Below are positions 7,712 through 15,992 of a stretch of DNA of 64,000 nucleotides, piece by piece. Source of the stretch: Candidatus Bathyarchaeota archaeon (GTDB lineage Archaea; Thermoproteota; CALKCG01; B24); contig JAGTQM010000001.1 of NCBI GenBank assembly GCA_018396755.1, positions 62,001 to 126,000 on the forward strand. The letters are read 5' to 3'. The notes below the pieces were generated by a model. The model did no database searches and was not told the DNA's origin. It was given only the letters and a program-made list of their open reading frames with translations. Both the position numbers and the translations under genes were made by a program. Numbering within the stretch: the stretch's first letter is position 1; each line of letters begins with the position of its first letter.

Positions 7712-9529
7712 ATGGAGAAAGTATACAATTCTAACAGACAGAGCCATGTAAGGATTAGAGGAATAGTTGACTTTCTAAAAATACTACTTGCGGTAGGATT
7801 TTCAATAGCATCAGTTTTACTGGTAACTGGACTTACAATTCAAAATCCTAGAAGGTTTTCCAATCCTCCGACGGACCCGAGCATAGATTTCTGGAATTTA
7901 ACAAGAGCCTTTGAAGAGCCTTTAAACGTGGAATTCAAAGGAAGCGAACATAGAATTGAAGATGACTATAGTGTCAGCATTCAGTGGTTGGAATATACAA
8001 GTGAGCACTACGGTGGTTGGAATGTCAGGATAAACGGATTTATAGTTCGACCAGTAAATCAGACTGAGCCTCTACCAGCGATTGTAATACTTCATGGGAC
8101 TAATGGCTCTTCTAGAGACTTTTTAAGCATTGCCGTCCATATTGCTTCGAAAGACTATATTGTCATGAGCATTGATGCTCCAGGATGCGGCGAATCTTCC
8201 AGAGAACCTACGTGTAAAGCCAGCAACATAGTTAACATATCCGATGGGCCTGAGGGCGCTTACTACTATCATGCGGCATGGTCTGCCATAAGAGCGGTGA
8301 CACTTCTAACATCTATGGAAGATGTAGATAGGGAGCGCATCGCAGTAGCTGGTGCCTCTATGGGAGGGGTGGAAACATACATTGTTGCAGCCGTAGATCC
8401 AAGGGTTAAAGCGGCCATACCTATAGTGGCATCTGGAAACTATAGAGATTTAATAATGTCCGGTGGTTTGGCGAACCATATGGTTCCGAAGAACTTCGAC
8501 GTAAAGTCTGAGCTTGCTAATTCCATGATTAAGTATTTCGACGTGTACTTCTACGCATCTAAGATGGATAAACCGATACTTGTGCTAGTATCTACAAACG
8601 ATGAATTCTTCACATTACACTCCATAAACGATACTTTCACAGCAATACCTTATCGAGGTAAAGTTATGAATTTAGCTCCGAATTGGACTCATTCAAAGGC
8701 ATATCCAGGTTGGATAGCTACGGCGGTTCTATGGTTGAATAGTGTGTTTAAGAATGGAAGTAGTATTTCAAGCCCTAAAGTAGACTATAGAGTTAAACTA
8801 TGGACTGTAGAAGTTGAAAGTGAACCTGTTGAAGGCTATAGTTTGTCTATTGTTTGGAGGAGGAGTATTCCGGGTAGTCTCTGGGTTAGAAAGCCCATGA
8901 AGCTTATAAACGGTAGGTGGATTGCTGAAATAGAGCCTGCAATACCTTGCAAAGTATTCTTCTACGTTGCTTTAGAGTCTAATGGAGTGCAACTGTCTAC
9001 GAGCCCAGTGTATGAAGTAGTGTTGAATCCACCATATCTACCAGCTTTAATAGTAACAGTTGTTTGCCTGGGTTTAATCTACCGACAGCGGATTAAAAGA
9101 ATCTCTAAGAAGATTTTTCTAGAGAGAGCCATAGCCGGAATTGGATGGATTTTGACATTTTTAGGATTTTTAAACTCACACATCATGATTATTGGGAGAA
9201 CCGAGCTCACGGTATGGGATCTATTAGAAAGATATGGTTTGATCGTTGGATTAAATCCATGGATGACCATTGTTACGTTGATTATCTTGGCTTTTCAATT
9301 ATCTACCGTTTTCACAAAACCTAGATTATGCTGGGTAACTGCTCTTATAAATTGTCTGATAGTTCTAGCAATTTTCAACGTGGCAAAAAACAGCGTCTTT
9401 AAAACGTTTGATGTGGCTATGGGTTATGGCATGTACATACTCATAGCTTCTTTAATTATCCATTTAACTTATTCATATTTAGGTCTATTTATTAAAAGAT
9501 TTAAAACACATTTAATGAAGAACAGATAA
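7712..9529 (+). CDS. Membrane-anchored alpha/beta hydrolase
   Basis: 605 residues. An N-terminal signal-anchor helix (about 21-43) is followed by an extracytoplasmic alpha/beta-hydrolase domain: HGTNGSS oxyanion region (about 128-134), nucleophile elbow GASMGG with Ser216, acid Asp297 (STNDEFF) and His327 (NWTHSKA). A beta-rich region (about 350-440) precedes about four C-terminal membrane helices (about 445-600). The fold resembles acetyl-xylan esterase, dienelactone hydrolase and prolyl-oligopeptidase-type enzymes, so an esterase or peptidase acting outside the cell is likely; the substrate is unknown. It starts at ATG 7712 behind a structured leader. No operon partners. Confidence 0.75.
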   Translation: MEKVYNSNRQSHVRIRGIVDFLKILLAVGFSIASVLLVTGLTIQNPRRFSNPPTDPSIDFWNLTRAFEEPLNVEFKGSEHRIEDDYSVSIQWLEYTSEHYGGWNVRINGFIVRPVNQTEPLPAIVILHGTNGSSRDFLSIAVHIASKDYIVMSIDAPGCGESSREPTCKASNIVNISDGPEGAYYYHAAWSAIRAVTLLTSMEDVDRERIAVAGASMGGVETYIVAAVDPRVKAAIPIVASGNYRDLIMSGGLANHMVPKNFDVKSELANSMIKYFDVYFYASKMDKPILVLVSTNDEFFTLHSINDTFTAIPYRGKVMNLAPNWTHSKAYPGWIATAVLWLNSVFKNGSSISSPKVDYRVKLWTVEVESEPVEGYSLSIVWRRSIPGSLWVRKPMKLINGRWIAEIEPAIPCKVFFYVALESNGVQLSTSPVYEVVLNPPYLPALIVTVVCLGLIYRQRIKRISKKIFLERAIAGIGWILTFLGFLNSHIMIIGRTELTVWDLLERYGLIVGLNPWMTIVTLIILAFQLSTVFTKPRLCWVTALINCLIVLAIFNVAKNSVFKTFDVAMGYGMYILIASLIIHLTYSYLGLFIKRFKTHLMKNR

Positions 9530-9983
9530 AGTTGATGCTTAATAGGTAGGAATTGAAAAGTTTTACTTCATGGCTTAAAAATCACTACATGTTATGCTCA
9601 ACTAGAGCAGAAGTGTGACTATAAAACTAATGGTACACTATGGTGATGTTATTAAGGGAAATTATATTTGTCCTGCTTATGATATTGGCTTTACTTGTCA
9701 TTATTTTCATAGTCTTCCGTAAAAACTCCTCCTCGGATAGAGTTTTTAAGGATTGTTGATAGTGGGCGATTCCGGTGAGCCATATGAGGAGCTCAGAATG
9801 CGAGAAATAGCAACGAATGAACCCCGGATTTTCAAACATCAATGCGATCATCCCTTAACTTCCGACTAGTACATATTAGCATAACTGTTGAGCCAGAGCC
9901 AAAGAAAATTGAAGAGAAAGATGAATTGGATGAATACGATGGGAAAATATAAAAAGCCCTAGTTAAGATTTTAGAATATAAAA
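9530..9983. other. Intergenic region with fragments
   Basis: A weakly coding stretch. Besides the 39-codon ORF at 9640, a short acidic frame on the + strand around 9880-9951 (reading ITVEPEPKKIEEKDELDEY and ending in TAA) has coding character but no start codon. I see no RNA gene, repeat or terminator that I can defend. Confidence 0.3.
9640..9759 (+). CDS. Possible small membrane protein
   Basis: A 39-codon ORF beginning ATG GTG ATG. The first about 26 residues form one strongly hydrophobic helix (IIFVLLMILALLVIIFIVF), followed by a short basic and polar tail with a final Cys. Nothing identifies it by family, and ORFs of this length are common by chance; the coherent membrane helix is the only support. 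It could instead be the N-terminal remnant of a longer gene whose acidic tail survives at about 9880-9951. Confidence 0.25.
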   Translation: MVMLLREIIFVLLMILALLVIIFIVFRKNSSSDRVFKDC

Positions 9984-10268
9984 GTGGTGATAATGCTTTA
10001 TTTATTAAGGGTTTGTACGCCTGTTAGAGATTGGAATAGAGTTTCTAGCTTATTGAATAGTATTGAAAACGGTCAAGTTGTAAAGCATAATGTTGATAAA
10101 CTCTTTCCCAACAGACCGGATTTAGATGCAGTAGAGTTTATCATGATAATAGATTGCGGTATAGATTACGTGAAAATGCTTAGGAAGGAGCTGGCGGCGA
10201 GATTAAGTGGCACTATAGGCTTCTTCATACTATATAGGGTTAAAAATACAAAGGTCTTAAACGTCTAA
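9984..10268 (+). CDS. Hypothetical small protein
   Basis: 94 residues, start GTG at 9984 (GTG GTG ATA ATG; the ATG at 9993 is an alternative). The sequence alternates hydrophobic strands and helices (LLRVCTPV, EFIMIIDCGI, IGFFILYRV) like a small soluble alpha/beta domain. I do not recognise the family. It overlaps the convergent Gfo-type gene by 4 bases. Codon use resembles its neighbours. Confidence 0.5.
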   Translation: MVIMLYLLRVCTPVRDWNRVSSLLNSIENGQVVKHNVDKLFPNRPDLDAVEFIMIIDCGIDYVKMLRKELAARLSGTIGFFILYRVKNTKVLNV

Positions 10269-11296
10269 ATTTTCACAGGTCTTCCTTCAGTGGCTGATTT
10301 TAAAGCAGCTTCAATTATCCTCGTCACGGCTAATCCATCTTCACCTGCAGATAGCGGTGTTTTGTCTCCAACAAGGCATTCGACGAAGTGCCAGACCGTT
10401 CTCACATTGAACCCTGTTAAGTGTTCATGTATTTCAAGGGGGCCGCCGAATAAATCTGGATTCTCAGCTTTCATGGAAGTATACACTCTCATGGCTTGAC
10501 TGTGATGAGTATCTACGTAAATACAGCCCTTAGTGAAGACGAACTTACTTGCAAAATCCACTACGGATGGAAGTGTTTCCGGGAGAACCCAACTATTTTC
10601 AAACAAGGCCACAGCACCGTCTTGAAATTCGACTATATAGTGGAAGAGATCTTCAGTCTCTATGTTCATACTTCTAAGAACGTAGTCTCTCTTAATACAG
10701 TAGACTTTTTCCGCCTCTTTTTTAAAAATCCATCTTACAAGGTCTACCACATGGCTTCCTAGGAACCATATGACGGATGTCTTAGAAGACCAGCTTATCA
10801 TTCTTGTTGGAACGTATATTGTATCGCAGAGGCGCATATATGCGTATAGGGGAGAACCCAATTCACCTGAATCCGCTCTAGACTTTAGGATAGCGTATGG
10901 AGGACTCCATCTATTGTGGAACGCAACCATAAGTTTAACACCCGCGTTTCTTGCAGTTTTAACCATTTCCTCAGCATCAGATGTTGAGGTAGCTAGAGGC
11001 TTCTCACATAAGACGTCTTTGCCAGCCTTAGCAAAGGTAATTACAGGCTCTTTATGTAAAAAGTCCGGCGTGGTTACTGAAACTGCTTCAAGCTCAGAGT
11101 CCTCAGCCATCTCCCTAAAATCCATGTAAACTTTTGCAATTGAAAATTCTCTGGCAAAAGATTTAGCCCTATTCTCATCTATATCACAGACCGCTACGAC
11201 TTCAGCATTAGGATGACTCTTATAGGCTCTTGTATGCACTCTACCCATTATACCCAAACCTACGACCCCAACCTTAACTTTCCTCATAAACATCAA
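10265..11296 (-). CDS. Gfo/Idh/MocA-family oxidoreductase 1
   Basis: 343-residue NAD(P)-dependent sugar or inositol dehydrogenase family member. The N-terminal Rossmann fold has VGVVGLGIMGRVHTRAY and the family EKP motif CEKPLATS, where Lys binds cofactor and substrate. The C-terminal alpha/beta dimerisation domain includes GSHVVDLVRW, with the expected Asp/His region. The family oxidises or reduces ring hydroxyls of sugars, cyclitols and their acids; the substrate cannot be predicted. Start MMFMRKVKVG allows ATG at 11296 or 11287; the latter leaves the usual short N-terminus. Two related genes lie at 15993 and 25922, each an independent leftward unit. Confidence 0.85.
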   Translation of the reverse strand: MMFMRKVKVGVVGLGIMGRVHTRAYKSHPNAEVVAVCDIDENRAKSFAREFSIAKVYMDFREMAEDSELEAVSVTTPDFLHKEPVITFAKAGKDVLCEKPLATSTSDAEEMVKTARNAGVKLMVAFHNRWSPPYAILKSRADSGELGSPLYAYMRLCDTIYVPTRMISWSSKTSVIWFLGSHVVDLVRWIFKKEAEKVYCIKRDYVLRSMNIETEDLFHYIVEFQDGAVALFENSWVLPETLPSVVDFASKFVFTKGCIYVDTHHSQAMRVYTSMKAENPDLFGGPLEIHEHLTGFNVRTVWHFVECLVGDKTPLSAGEDGLAVTRIIEAALKSATEGRPVKI

Positions 11297-11413
11297 AGCA
11301 ATTATGCTTATTCAAAGTGATAAGAGTTTTGAAGAAGACTTCGAAAAATCGTAGAAACCCTACGAAAATGTAGAAGTTAGGAATTAAAGGAAGTATAGAA
11401 GACATCTTTTCAG

Positions 11414-12499
11414 ATGAAGACTGGTGAACTGGTATTCGTAGGTTTTGGTCTGGGAGAAAATGGAATAACTCTGAAAGGTCTTGAAGCAGTTAGAGACGCC
11501 GATGAAGTATACGTTGAAACATATACCAATTATACACCTGAACACGTCTTAAGAAGGCTTGAAAGGATTTCAGGCAGAGCTTTTAGAAATGTTTCTAGGG
11601 AAGACCTTGAAAACTTAGGAGGAAAACTCATTCTAGACAAGGCTACTGAATCTACAATTGTACTACTAACTCCGGGCGACCCATTTACCGCTACGACGCA
11701 TATAGCTTTGAGGCTTGAAGCTGAAAAACGTGGAATAAAAACTAGAGTTGTAGGTTCATCCTCTGTCGTCACAAGTGCTGCTGGAGCCTGTGGACTGCAA
11801 ATCTATAAGTTTGGCGAGAGTGCAACTATCTGTTTTCCAGATGGAGGTATGGTTTCAACTAAGCCTTATGAGGCAACGTTCTACAATCTTACACGTAGAT
11901 TGCATACTCTTCTTCTACTAGATTATAGGATTTATGAGAATAAAGCTATGACTATCAACGAAGGATTGAAGTTGCTTAGAGAAGTTGAAGACATAAAGCA
12001 AATGGGTGTTTTTACAGAAGATAGGCTTGTAGTTGGATTAGCTAGACTGGGCTATGACAACTCTAAAGTTAAAGGTGGGAGACTGGATGAGCTGATCTAT
12101 GAGGATTTCGGTGAGCCACCTCACTGTATAATTGTCCCAGGAATGCTTCATTTTCTTGAGGCTGAAGCTCTCATAAAGCTAGCTAATGTTAGGAGAAGTC
12201 TTGTTGAGAATATTCCGCGTTTTAGAGGTTTTATAGAAGTTGATACGCTGGATAAGTACATACTCGGTGTTAAAAACGTTTTTAGGGAGATGAAGACTCT
12301 AGGAGAAACTAGAGAAATGTCTATTGAAAAACTTAATCTAGCATTGGAATGGGCTAGAAACTATTACGATGATTCTATAGCGTTTAAACATAAAGGCGAT
12401 TTGGTTAGCAGTCTTATAGCAATCGCTTACTGTGAAGGTATACTAGAAGGATTACGTCTTCTAAAACTCGTAGACTTTAAATGGGAGGGAGAACATTAA
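11414..12499 (+). CDS. dphB: Diphthine synthase fused to DUF357
   Basis: 361 residues. The first about 265 form the tetrapyrrole-methylase-type SAM methyltransferase of DphB (VFVGFGLGENGITLKGLEA, LLTPGDPFTATTH, VVGSSSVVTSAAGACGLQIYKFG in part). It methylates the modified EF-2 histidine during diphthamide synthesis. The last about 85 residues (from DTLDKYILGVKNVFREM to the IAYCEGILEGLRLL helix) match DUF357, a small helical domain usually encoded separately beside ribL. DphB is normally about 260 residues, so this is a fusion. It heads a four-gene operon with ribL, ribK and nfi and overlaps ribL by TAATG. The substrate, EF-2, is encoded at 49740-51963. Confidence 0.9.
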   Translation: MKTGELVFVGFGLGENGITLKGLEAVRDADEVYVETYTNYTPEHVLRRLERISGRAFRNVSREDLENLGGKLILDKATESTIVLLTPGDPFTATTHIALRLEAEKRGIKTRVVGSSSVVTSAAGACGLQIYKFGESATICFPDGGMVSTKPYEATFYNLTRRLHTLLLLDYRIYENKAMTINEGLKLLREVEDIKQMGVFTEDRLVVGLARLGYDNSKVKGGRLDELIYEDFGEPPHCIIVPGMLHFLEAEALIKLANVRRSLVENIPRFRGFIEVDTLDKYILGVKNVFREMKTLGETREMSIEKLNLALEWARNYYDDSIAFKHKGDLVSSLIAIAYCEGILEGLRLLKLVDFKWEGEH

Positions 12500-12951
12500 T
12501 GGGTAGAACAGTTCTTGTTGGAGGAGTCTTCGACGTAATACATCCTGGACATATAGAGCTTCTTAAACGCGCTAAATCGCTGGCTGGTGAAGAAGGGAAG
12601 CTTGTTGTCCTAATAGCCAGAGATGAAACCGTAGAAAAGACGCGAGGAAAACCGCCTATTATTCCCGAGGATGCTAGGAAATTCATAGTTGAAAATCTTA
12701 AACCAGTTGACGAAGCCATATTAGGGTTTAAACCCCCATCTATTGAGAAGGTTTTAGCTACAGTTAAACCGGATGTTGTTGTCTTAGGCTATGATCAAGA
12801 GTATTTGAAGAAAATGTTGGAGGAAGCGGTTAGACGGCTTGGAATTAAAGTGGAAATTGTTAAAATGGATAAGTTTAAAGATTACACACCTAACAGTTCT
12901 TCCATTATCAAGCAACGTATAGTTGAATACTTTATGGAGAGAGGGATTTGA
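12499..12951 (+). CDS. ribL: FAD synthetase (RibL), archaeal type
   Basis: 150-residue nucleotidyltransferase transferring AMP to FMN to make FAD. Motifs: GGVFDVIHPGHIE (HxGH type), ARDETVEKTRG, LGYDQ and SSSIIKQR near the C-terminus, the cytidylyltransferase-like signature set. I start it at ATG 12499 because that ATG overlaps the upstream stop (TAATG), is preceded by GGGAGGGAG, and gives MGRTVLVGGVFD; the in-frame ATG at 12481 lies inside the dphB end. It is followed by ribK with a 4-base overlap, so flavin kinase and FAD synthetase are made together. Confidence 0.9.
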   Translation: MGRTVLVGGVFDVIHPGHIELLKRAKSLAGEEGKLVVLIARDETVEKTRGKPPIIPEDARKFIVENLKPVDEAILGFKPPSIEKVLATVKPDVVVLGYDQEYLKKMLEEAVRRLGIKVEIVKMDKFKDYTPNSSSIIKQRIVEYFMERGI

Positions 12952-13628
12952 AAGAGGAGAAAATCCTCTGGAGGAATACTCCACTCATTTTAAAGCTTAT
13001 AGAGTTGGGTGCTTGGAAGGATTGGATATACGTGTCTACTACGAATTTAGCCTCAGAGGTTGGACTCCCACAGCAGACTGTTTCAAGAGTTTTAAAAGAG
13101 TTGAAACTTAACGAGTTTATTGAGAAGAAGAAAGTGGGAAGGAATATCGCTATTAGATTAACGGATAATTGTTTGAATATTTTGAGGTTTACCTATGAGA
13201 AGCTTATGCCCGTCTTCGAAGAGCATAGAACATTCAGGTTTTCAGGTGTAGTGTTAAGTGGATTTGGAGATGGAGAACACTACGTGAAAATATACATGGA
13301 TAAATTCGAAGACGCTTTGAAGTTTAAACCGTATCCTGGCACTTTAAACCTTAAAATCGTCGACCTAAATGACCTAAAAACACTGTTCACTATAAGGGGA
13401 TCACCTGGTGTAAAAATAGAGAAGTTTACTAAAAACGGTAGAATCTATGGTGCTGTAAAGTGCTATCCAGCTTTAATAGGTAGTGAAGTAAACGGTGCCA
13501 TAGTAATGCCTGAGAGGACGCATTATGGATTCGATGTAGTTGAACTCATAGCTCCTGAAAACCTTAGGAAACGGTTTAATCTTAAGAATGGGGATAGAAT
13601 TTCAGTTGAAGTTAAGGTGAATACTTAG
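12948..13628 (+). CDS. ribK: CTP-dependent riboflavin kinase with HTH domain
   Basis: 226 residues. Residues about 1-85 are a winged helix-turn-helix (TTNLASEVGLPQQTVSRVLKEL in part). Residues about 95-225 are the archaeal RibK cradle-loop barrel (GFGDGEHYVKIY, PYPGTLNLKI, HYGFDVVELIAPE). It phosphorylates riboflavin to FMN using CTP. The HTH fusion suggests that it may also autoregulate flavin genes, as known for some archaeal RibK/RbkR proteins. Start TTG at 12948 overlaps the ribL stop. Its product FMN is the RibL substrate. Confidence 0.9.
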   Translation: MKEEKILWRNTPLILKLIELGAWKDWIYVSTTNLASEVGLPQQTVSRVLKELKLNEFIEKKKVGRNIAIRLTDNCLNILRFTYEKLMPVFEEHRTFRFSGVVLSGFGDGEHYVKIYMDKFEDALKFKPYPGTLNLKIVDLNDLKTLFTIRGSPGVKIEKFTKNGRIYGAVKCYPALIGSEVNGAIVMPERTHYGFDVVELIAPENLRKRFNLKNGDRISVEVKVNT

Positions 13629-14296
13629 TGGCTGAGTTTAATGAAAAGCTCATTGAAAGGCTTAGGAAAGTTCAGAGGACTATAGCATTAAAAGCTGTCA
13701 TAGAAGATCGTTTTGAAAAACCTATCTGCAGGATTGCTGGTGCAGATATTGCATACAACGGTTTAAACGCGTATGTTGCGGTGGTCGTGTTAAAGCTTTC
13801 AGATTTCAGAGTAATCGAGAAGGTTGCTTATAGGGGTAAAGCGGCAATACCCTACATACCAAGCCTTCTCTGTTTCAGAGAAGGCCCGTTAATACTTAGA
13901 GCATTGAGAAACGTTAGAGAAGAATTTCAAGTACTTATGGTTGGGGGACATGGTATAGCGCATCCTTTTAAATGTGGATTAGCCACATATGTTGGAGTAT
14001 TATCAGGTAGACCTTCTATTGGAGTATCGAGAAGATTATTGGCGGGTTGTACATGTGAAGCCCCTAAGGGTCCTTTAGAGCATAAGCCTATACTGTTAAA
14101 TGGAGAGGTTGTAGGCTACTGTCTCAAACCGAGGAACCGTGCTAATCCAGTATATGTGTCGCCTGGAAGCTTCATATCTTTAGAAACCACGTTGGAAGTC
14201 TCTATTAGATCCCTAGGATATTATAGAATACCTGAGCCTCTTAGACTAGCGCATTTAGCGGCCAACGACGCTAAGAAGCTTCACGTTTTCGAATAG
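13628..14296 (+). CDS. nfi: Endonuclease V
   Basis: 222 residues, a full-length EndoV. It carries the family motifs AGADIAYNG (metal Asp), FREGPLILRAL, VGGHGIAHP and the C-terminal GVSRRLL region. EndoV cuts DNA, or RNA in some lineages, one base 3' of deaminated adenine (inosine). GTG start at 13628 overlaps the ribK stop (TAGTG), so it is the last gene of the dphB-ribL-ribK-nfi operon. Its 3' end overlaps the convergent translin gene by 26 bases. Confidence 0.9.
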   Translation: MAEFNEKLIERLRKVQRTIALKAVIEDRFEKPICRIAGADIAYNGLNAYVAVVVLKLSDFRVIEKVAYRGKAAIPYIPSLLCFREGPLILRALRNVREEFQVLMVGGHGIAHPFKCGLATYVGVLSGRPSIGVSRRLLAGCTCEAPKGPLEHKPILLNGEVVGYCLKPRNRANPVYVSPGSFISLETTLEVSIRSLGYYRIPEPLRLAHLAANDAKKLHVFE

Positions 14297-14915
14297 TTTC
14301 CTCTAAATTTCTCAACGCCTGCTCCAGCTTACTCCTTCTAATCTCAAACACAAGATCACCCCGTGTAGTCTCTGTTATTCTTCTAGCTATGTCGAGCTTA
14401 CGTCTCAATCCAGCGGATGACGCATACGGGGAGTCTATCTTCATAGACTCATAACATATATCATCCATGATCTTTAAAAATCGCTCAGCCATATTTATAT
14501 CACCGCGTCGAATACACTCTAAAGTTAAACGTCTAAGCTCACCCACCATATCTAGTAGACCTAGAAGATACGGTACTGGCGGAGCGCGGAGCTCCTCCCA
14601 GCCAGGTATTCTATTTTCACAAATATACGTCAGAAGAACCTTAGCTTCACAATACTCCTGATAAGCATCTGCTATTAAATTCGAAAAGTAGAACTCTTCG
14701 TGAAGACTTCTAAGTTTTTCCAACGTTTCAAGAAGATCTGAAAATTGATCGGCTGCCAACTTCGCCTTTTCAAGAAGCCCTCTATGGATTAACCCTATGA
14801 CTGTTTTAGAGAGTCTTATAATGCCTTTAACATTTTCCTGAATAGAGTCACGGACAGAATCCTTCTCAGATAGAATGCTCTCAAACTTTAGAAAAATTTC
14901 CACCAACCCACTCAC
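14271..14915 (-). CDS. Translin-family protein
   Basis: 214 residues, entirely helical, matching archaeal translin homologues: FLKFESILSEKDSVRDSIQ at the N-terminus, and the middle SNLIADAYQEYCEAKVLLTY with the family's acidic and aromatic pattern. YLLGLLDMVGELRRLTLECIR is typical of translin/TRAX. Translin proteins form ring octamers that bind single-stranded nucleic acid, with RNase activity in some. It is transcribed convergently with nfi and overlaps it by 26 bases. The cellular role in archaea is unknown. Confidence 0.8.
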   Translation of the reverse strand: MSGLVEIFLKFESILSEKDSVRDSIQENVKGIIRLSKTVIGLIHRGLLEKAKLAADQFSDLLETLEKLRSLHEEFYFSNLIADAYQEYCEAKVLLTYICENRIPGWEELRAPPVPYLLGLLDMVGELRRLTLECIRRGDINMAERFLKIMDDICYESMKIDSPYASSAGLRRKLDIARRITETTRGDLVFEIRRSKLEQALRNLEETIRKREAS

Positions 14916-15024
14916 AAATATGCACCATTAGATACTATCATAGGGAGTAATTTTAACTTATAGTCTTCCACCGCTATTTTTGATGAGGGTCTACTGAAAA
15001 TAACTTTATCTATTGAAAAGTGAA

Positions 15025-15978
15025 ATGGTAAAATATAGTGATTTAATGGCAAACCTGGAAAATACTTTAGAATCATTTAAGCAAACCCTCTTGAAGCAAG
15101 GTTATAGGATTGTTGGAAACCATAGCGGTGTTAAAGTATGTGAATGGACTAGGAAAAGCCTTACACAGAGTAGATATTGTTACAAGCAGAAGTGGTATGG
15201 TATTGAAAGCCATAGATGTCTCCAGTGCAGTTTAGCGTTATTCTGGTGTCTTAATAGATGTCTCTACTGCTGGAGAAGCTTCAAAATATTTCTAGGGGCT
15301 GAAATGAACGTTAAACCGGATGAGCCTGAATGGTTACTTGACGGCTTGATAGAAGCGCAGAGAAATCTTTTGGTGGGCTATAAGGGGAATGTTAAAATTA
15401 AGCGGAGTAAGTGGGAGGAGGCACAGAATCCCACTAATATCGCTATAAGCCTTATAGGTGAAAGCGTTTTATACCCACATCTATCGGAGTTTATAGAGTT
15501 GGCTGAAAAACGAAGGATGAAGAGCTTCCTCGTCACTAAAGGCACGTATCCTGAGGGGCTTGAAAAACTACGGGTTGAACCGTCAAATCTATATATAAGC
15601 GTATGTGCGCCGGATGAAGAAACGTTTAACCAGCTTGAAAAACCGATTAAACGAAATGGGTGGGAAGCACAGATGGAAAGCCTAGAGCTTATGAGAAGTT
15701 TCAATTGCCGTAAAGTAGTAAGAATAACTCTAGTTAAAGGGCATAATATGCATAATATAGATGGATATGTCAAACTCATAGATAGAGCCGAGCCTGACTA
15801 CATAGAGCCTAAAGCCTATATGAGGGTGGGAGAATCTATAAAAAGACTGCCAGAGACAGCAATGCCAAGTTGTGAAGACGTTTTAGAATTTGCTGAGAGA
15901 TTGGCTGATAAAACAGGATATGTTGTTAAAGACTTCTTTAAACCTAGTAGGGTAGCCTTGCTTTCGAGGAAAAATTGA
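15025..15978 (+). CDS. taw1: tRNA 4-demethylwyosine synthase (Taw1/TYW1)
   Basis: Radical SAM enzyme that condenses N1-methylguanosine-37 of tRNA-Phe with pyruvate to make the tricyclic 4-demethylwyosine. Several clustered cysteines are visible, including CLQCSLALFWCLNRCLYC, which contains the radical SAM cluster, and an upstream Cys set (CEW, YCY) consistent with the second [4Fe-4S] cluster of Taw1. Later signature: ISLIGESVLYPHLSEFIELA. Length about 317 residues is normal. No SD is evident; ATG 15025 is preferred over TTG 15013, and ATG 15046 is possible. It stands alone. Confidence 0.9.
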   Translation: MVKYSDLMANLENTLESFKQTLLKQGYRIVGNHSGVKVCEWTRKSLTQSRYCYKQKWYGIESHRCLQCSLALFWCLNRCLYCWRSFKIFLGAEMNVKPDEPEWLLDGLIEAQRNLLVGYKGNVKIKRSKWEEAQNPTNIAISLIGESVLYPHLSEFIELAEKRRMKSFLVTKGTYPEGLEKLRVEPSNLYISVCAPDEETFNQLEKPIKRNGWEAQMESLELMRSFNCRKVVRITLVKGHNMHNIDGYVKLIDRAEPDYIEPKAYMRVGESIKRLPETAMPSCEDVLEFAERLADKTGYVVKDFFKPSRVALLSRKN

Positions 15979-15992
15979 AGATAGATACTCTT

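Noticed and set aside
9627-9851. 74-codon minus-strand ORF
   Set aside because: Composition is not protein-like and it overlaps a better membrane-helix ORF on the other strand.
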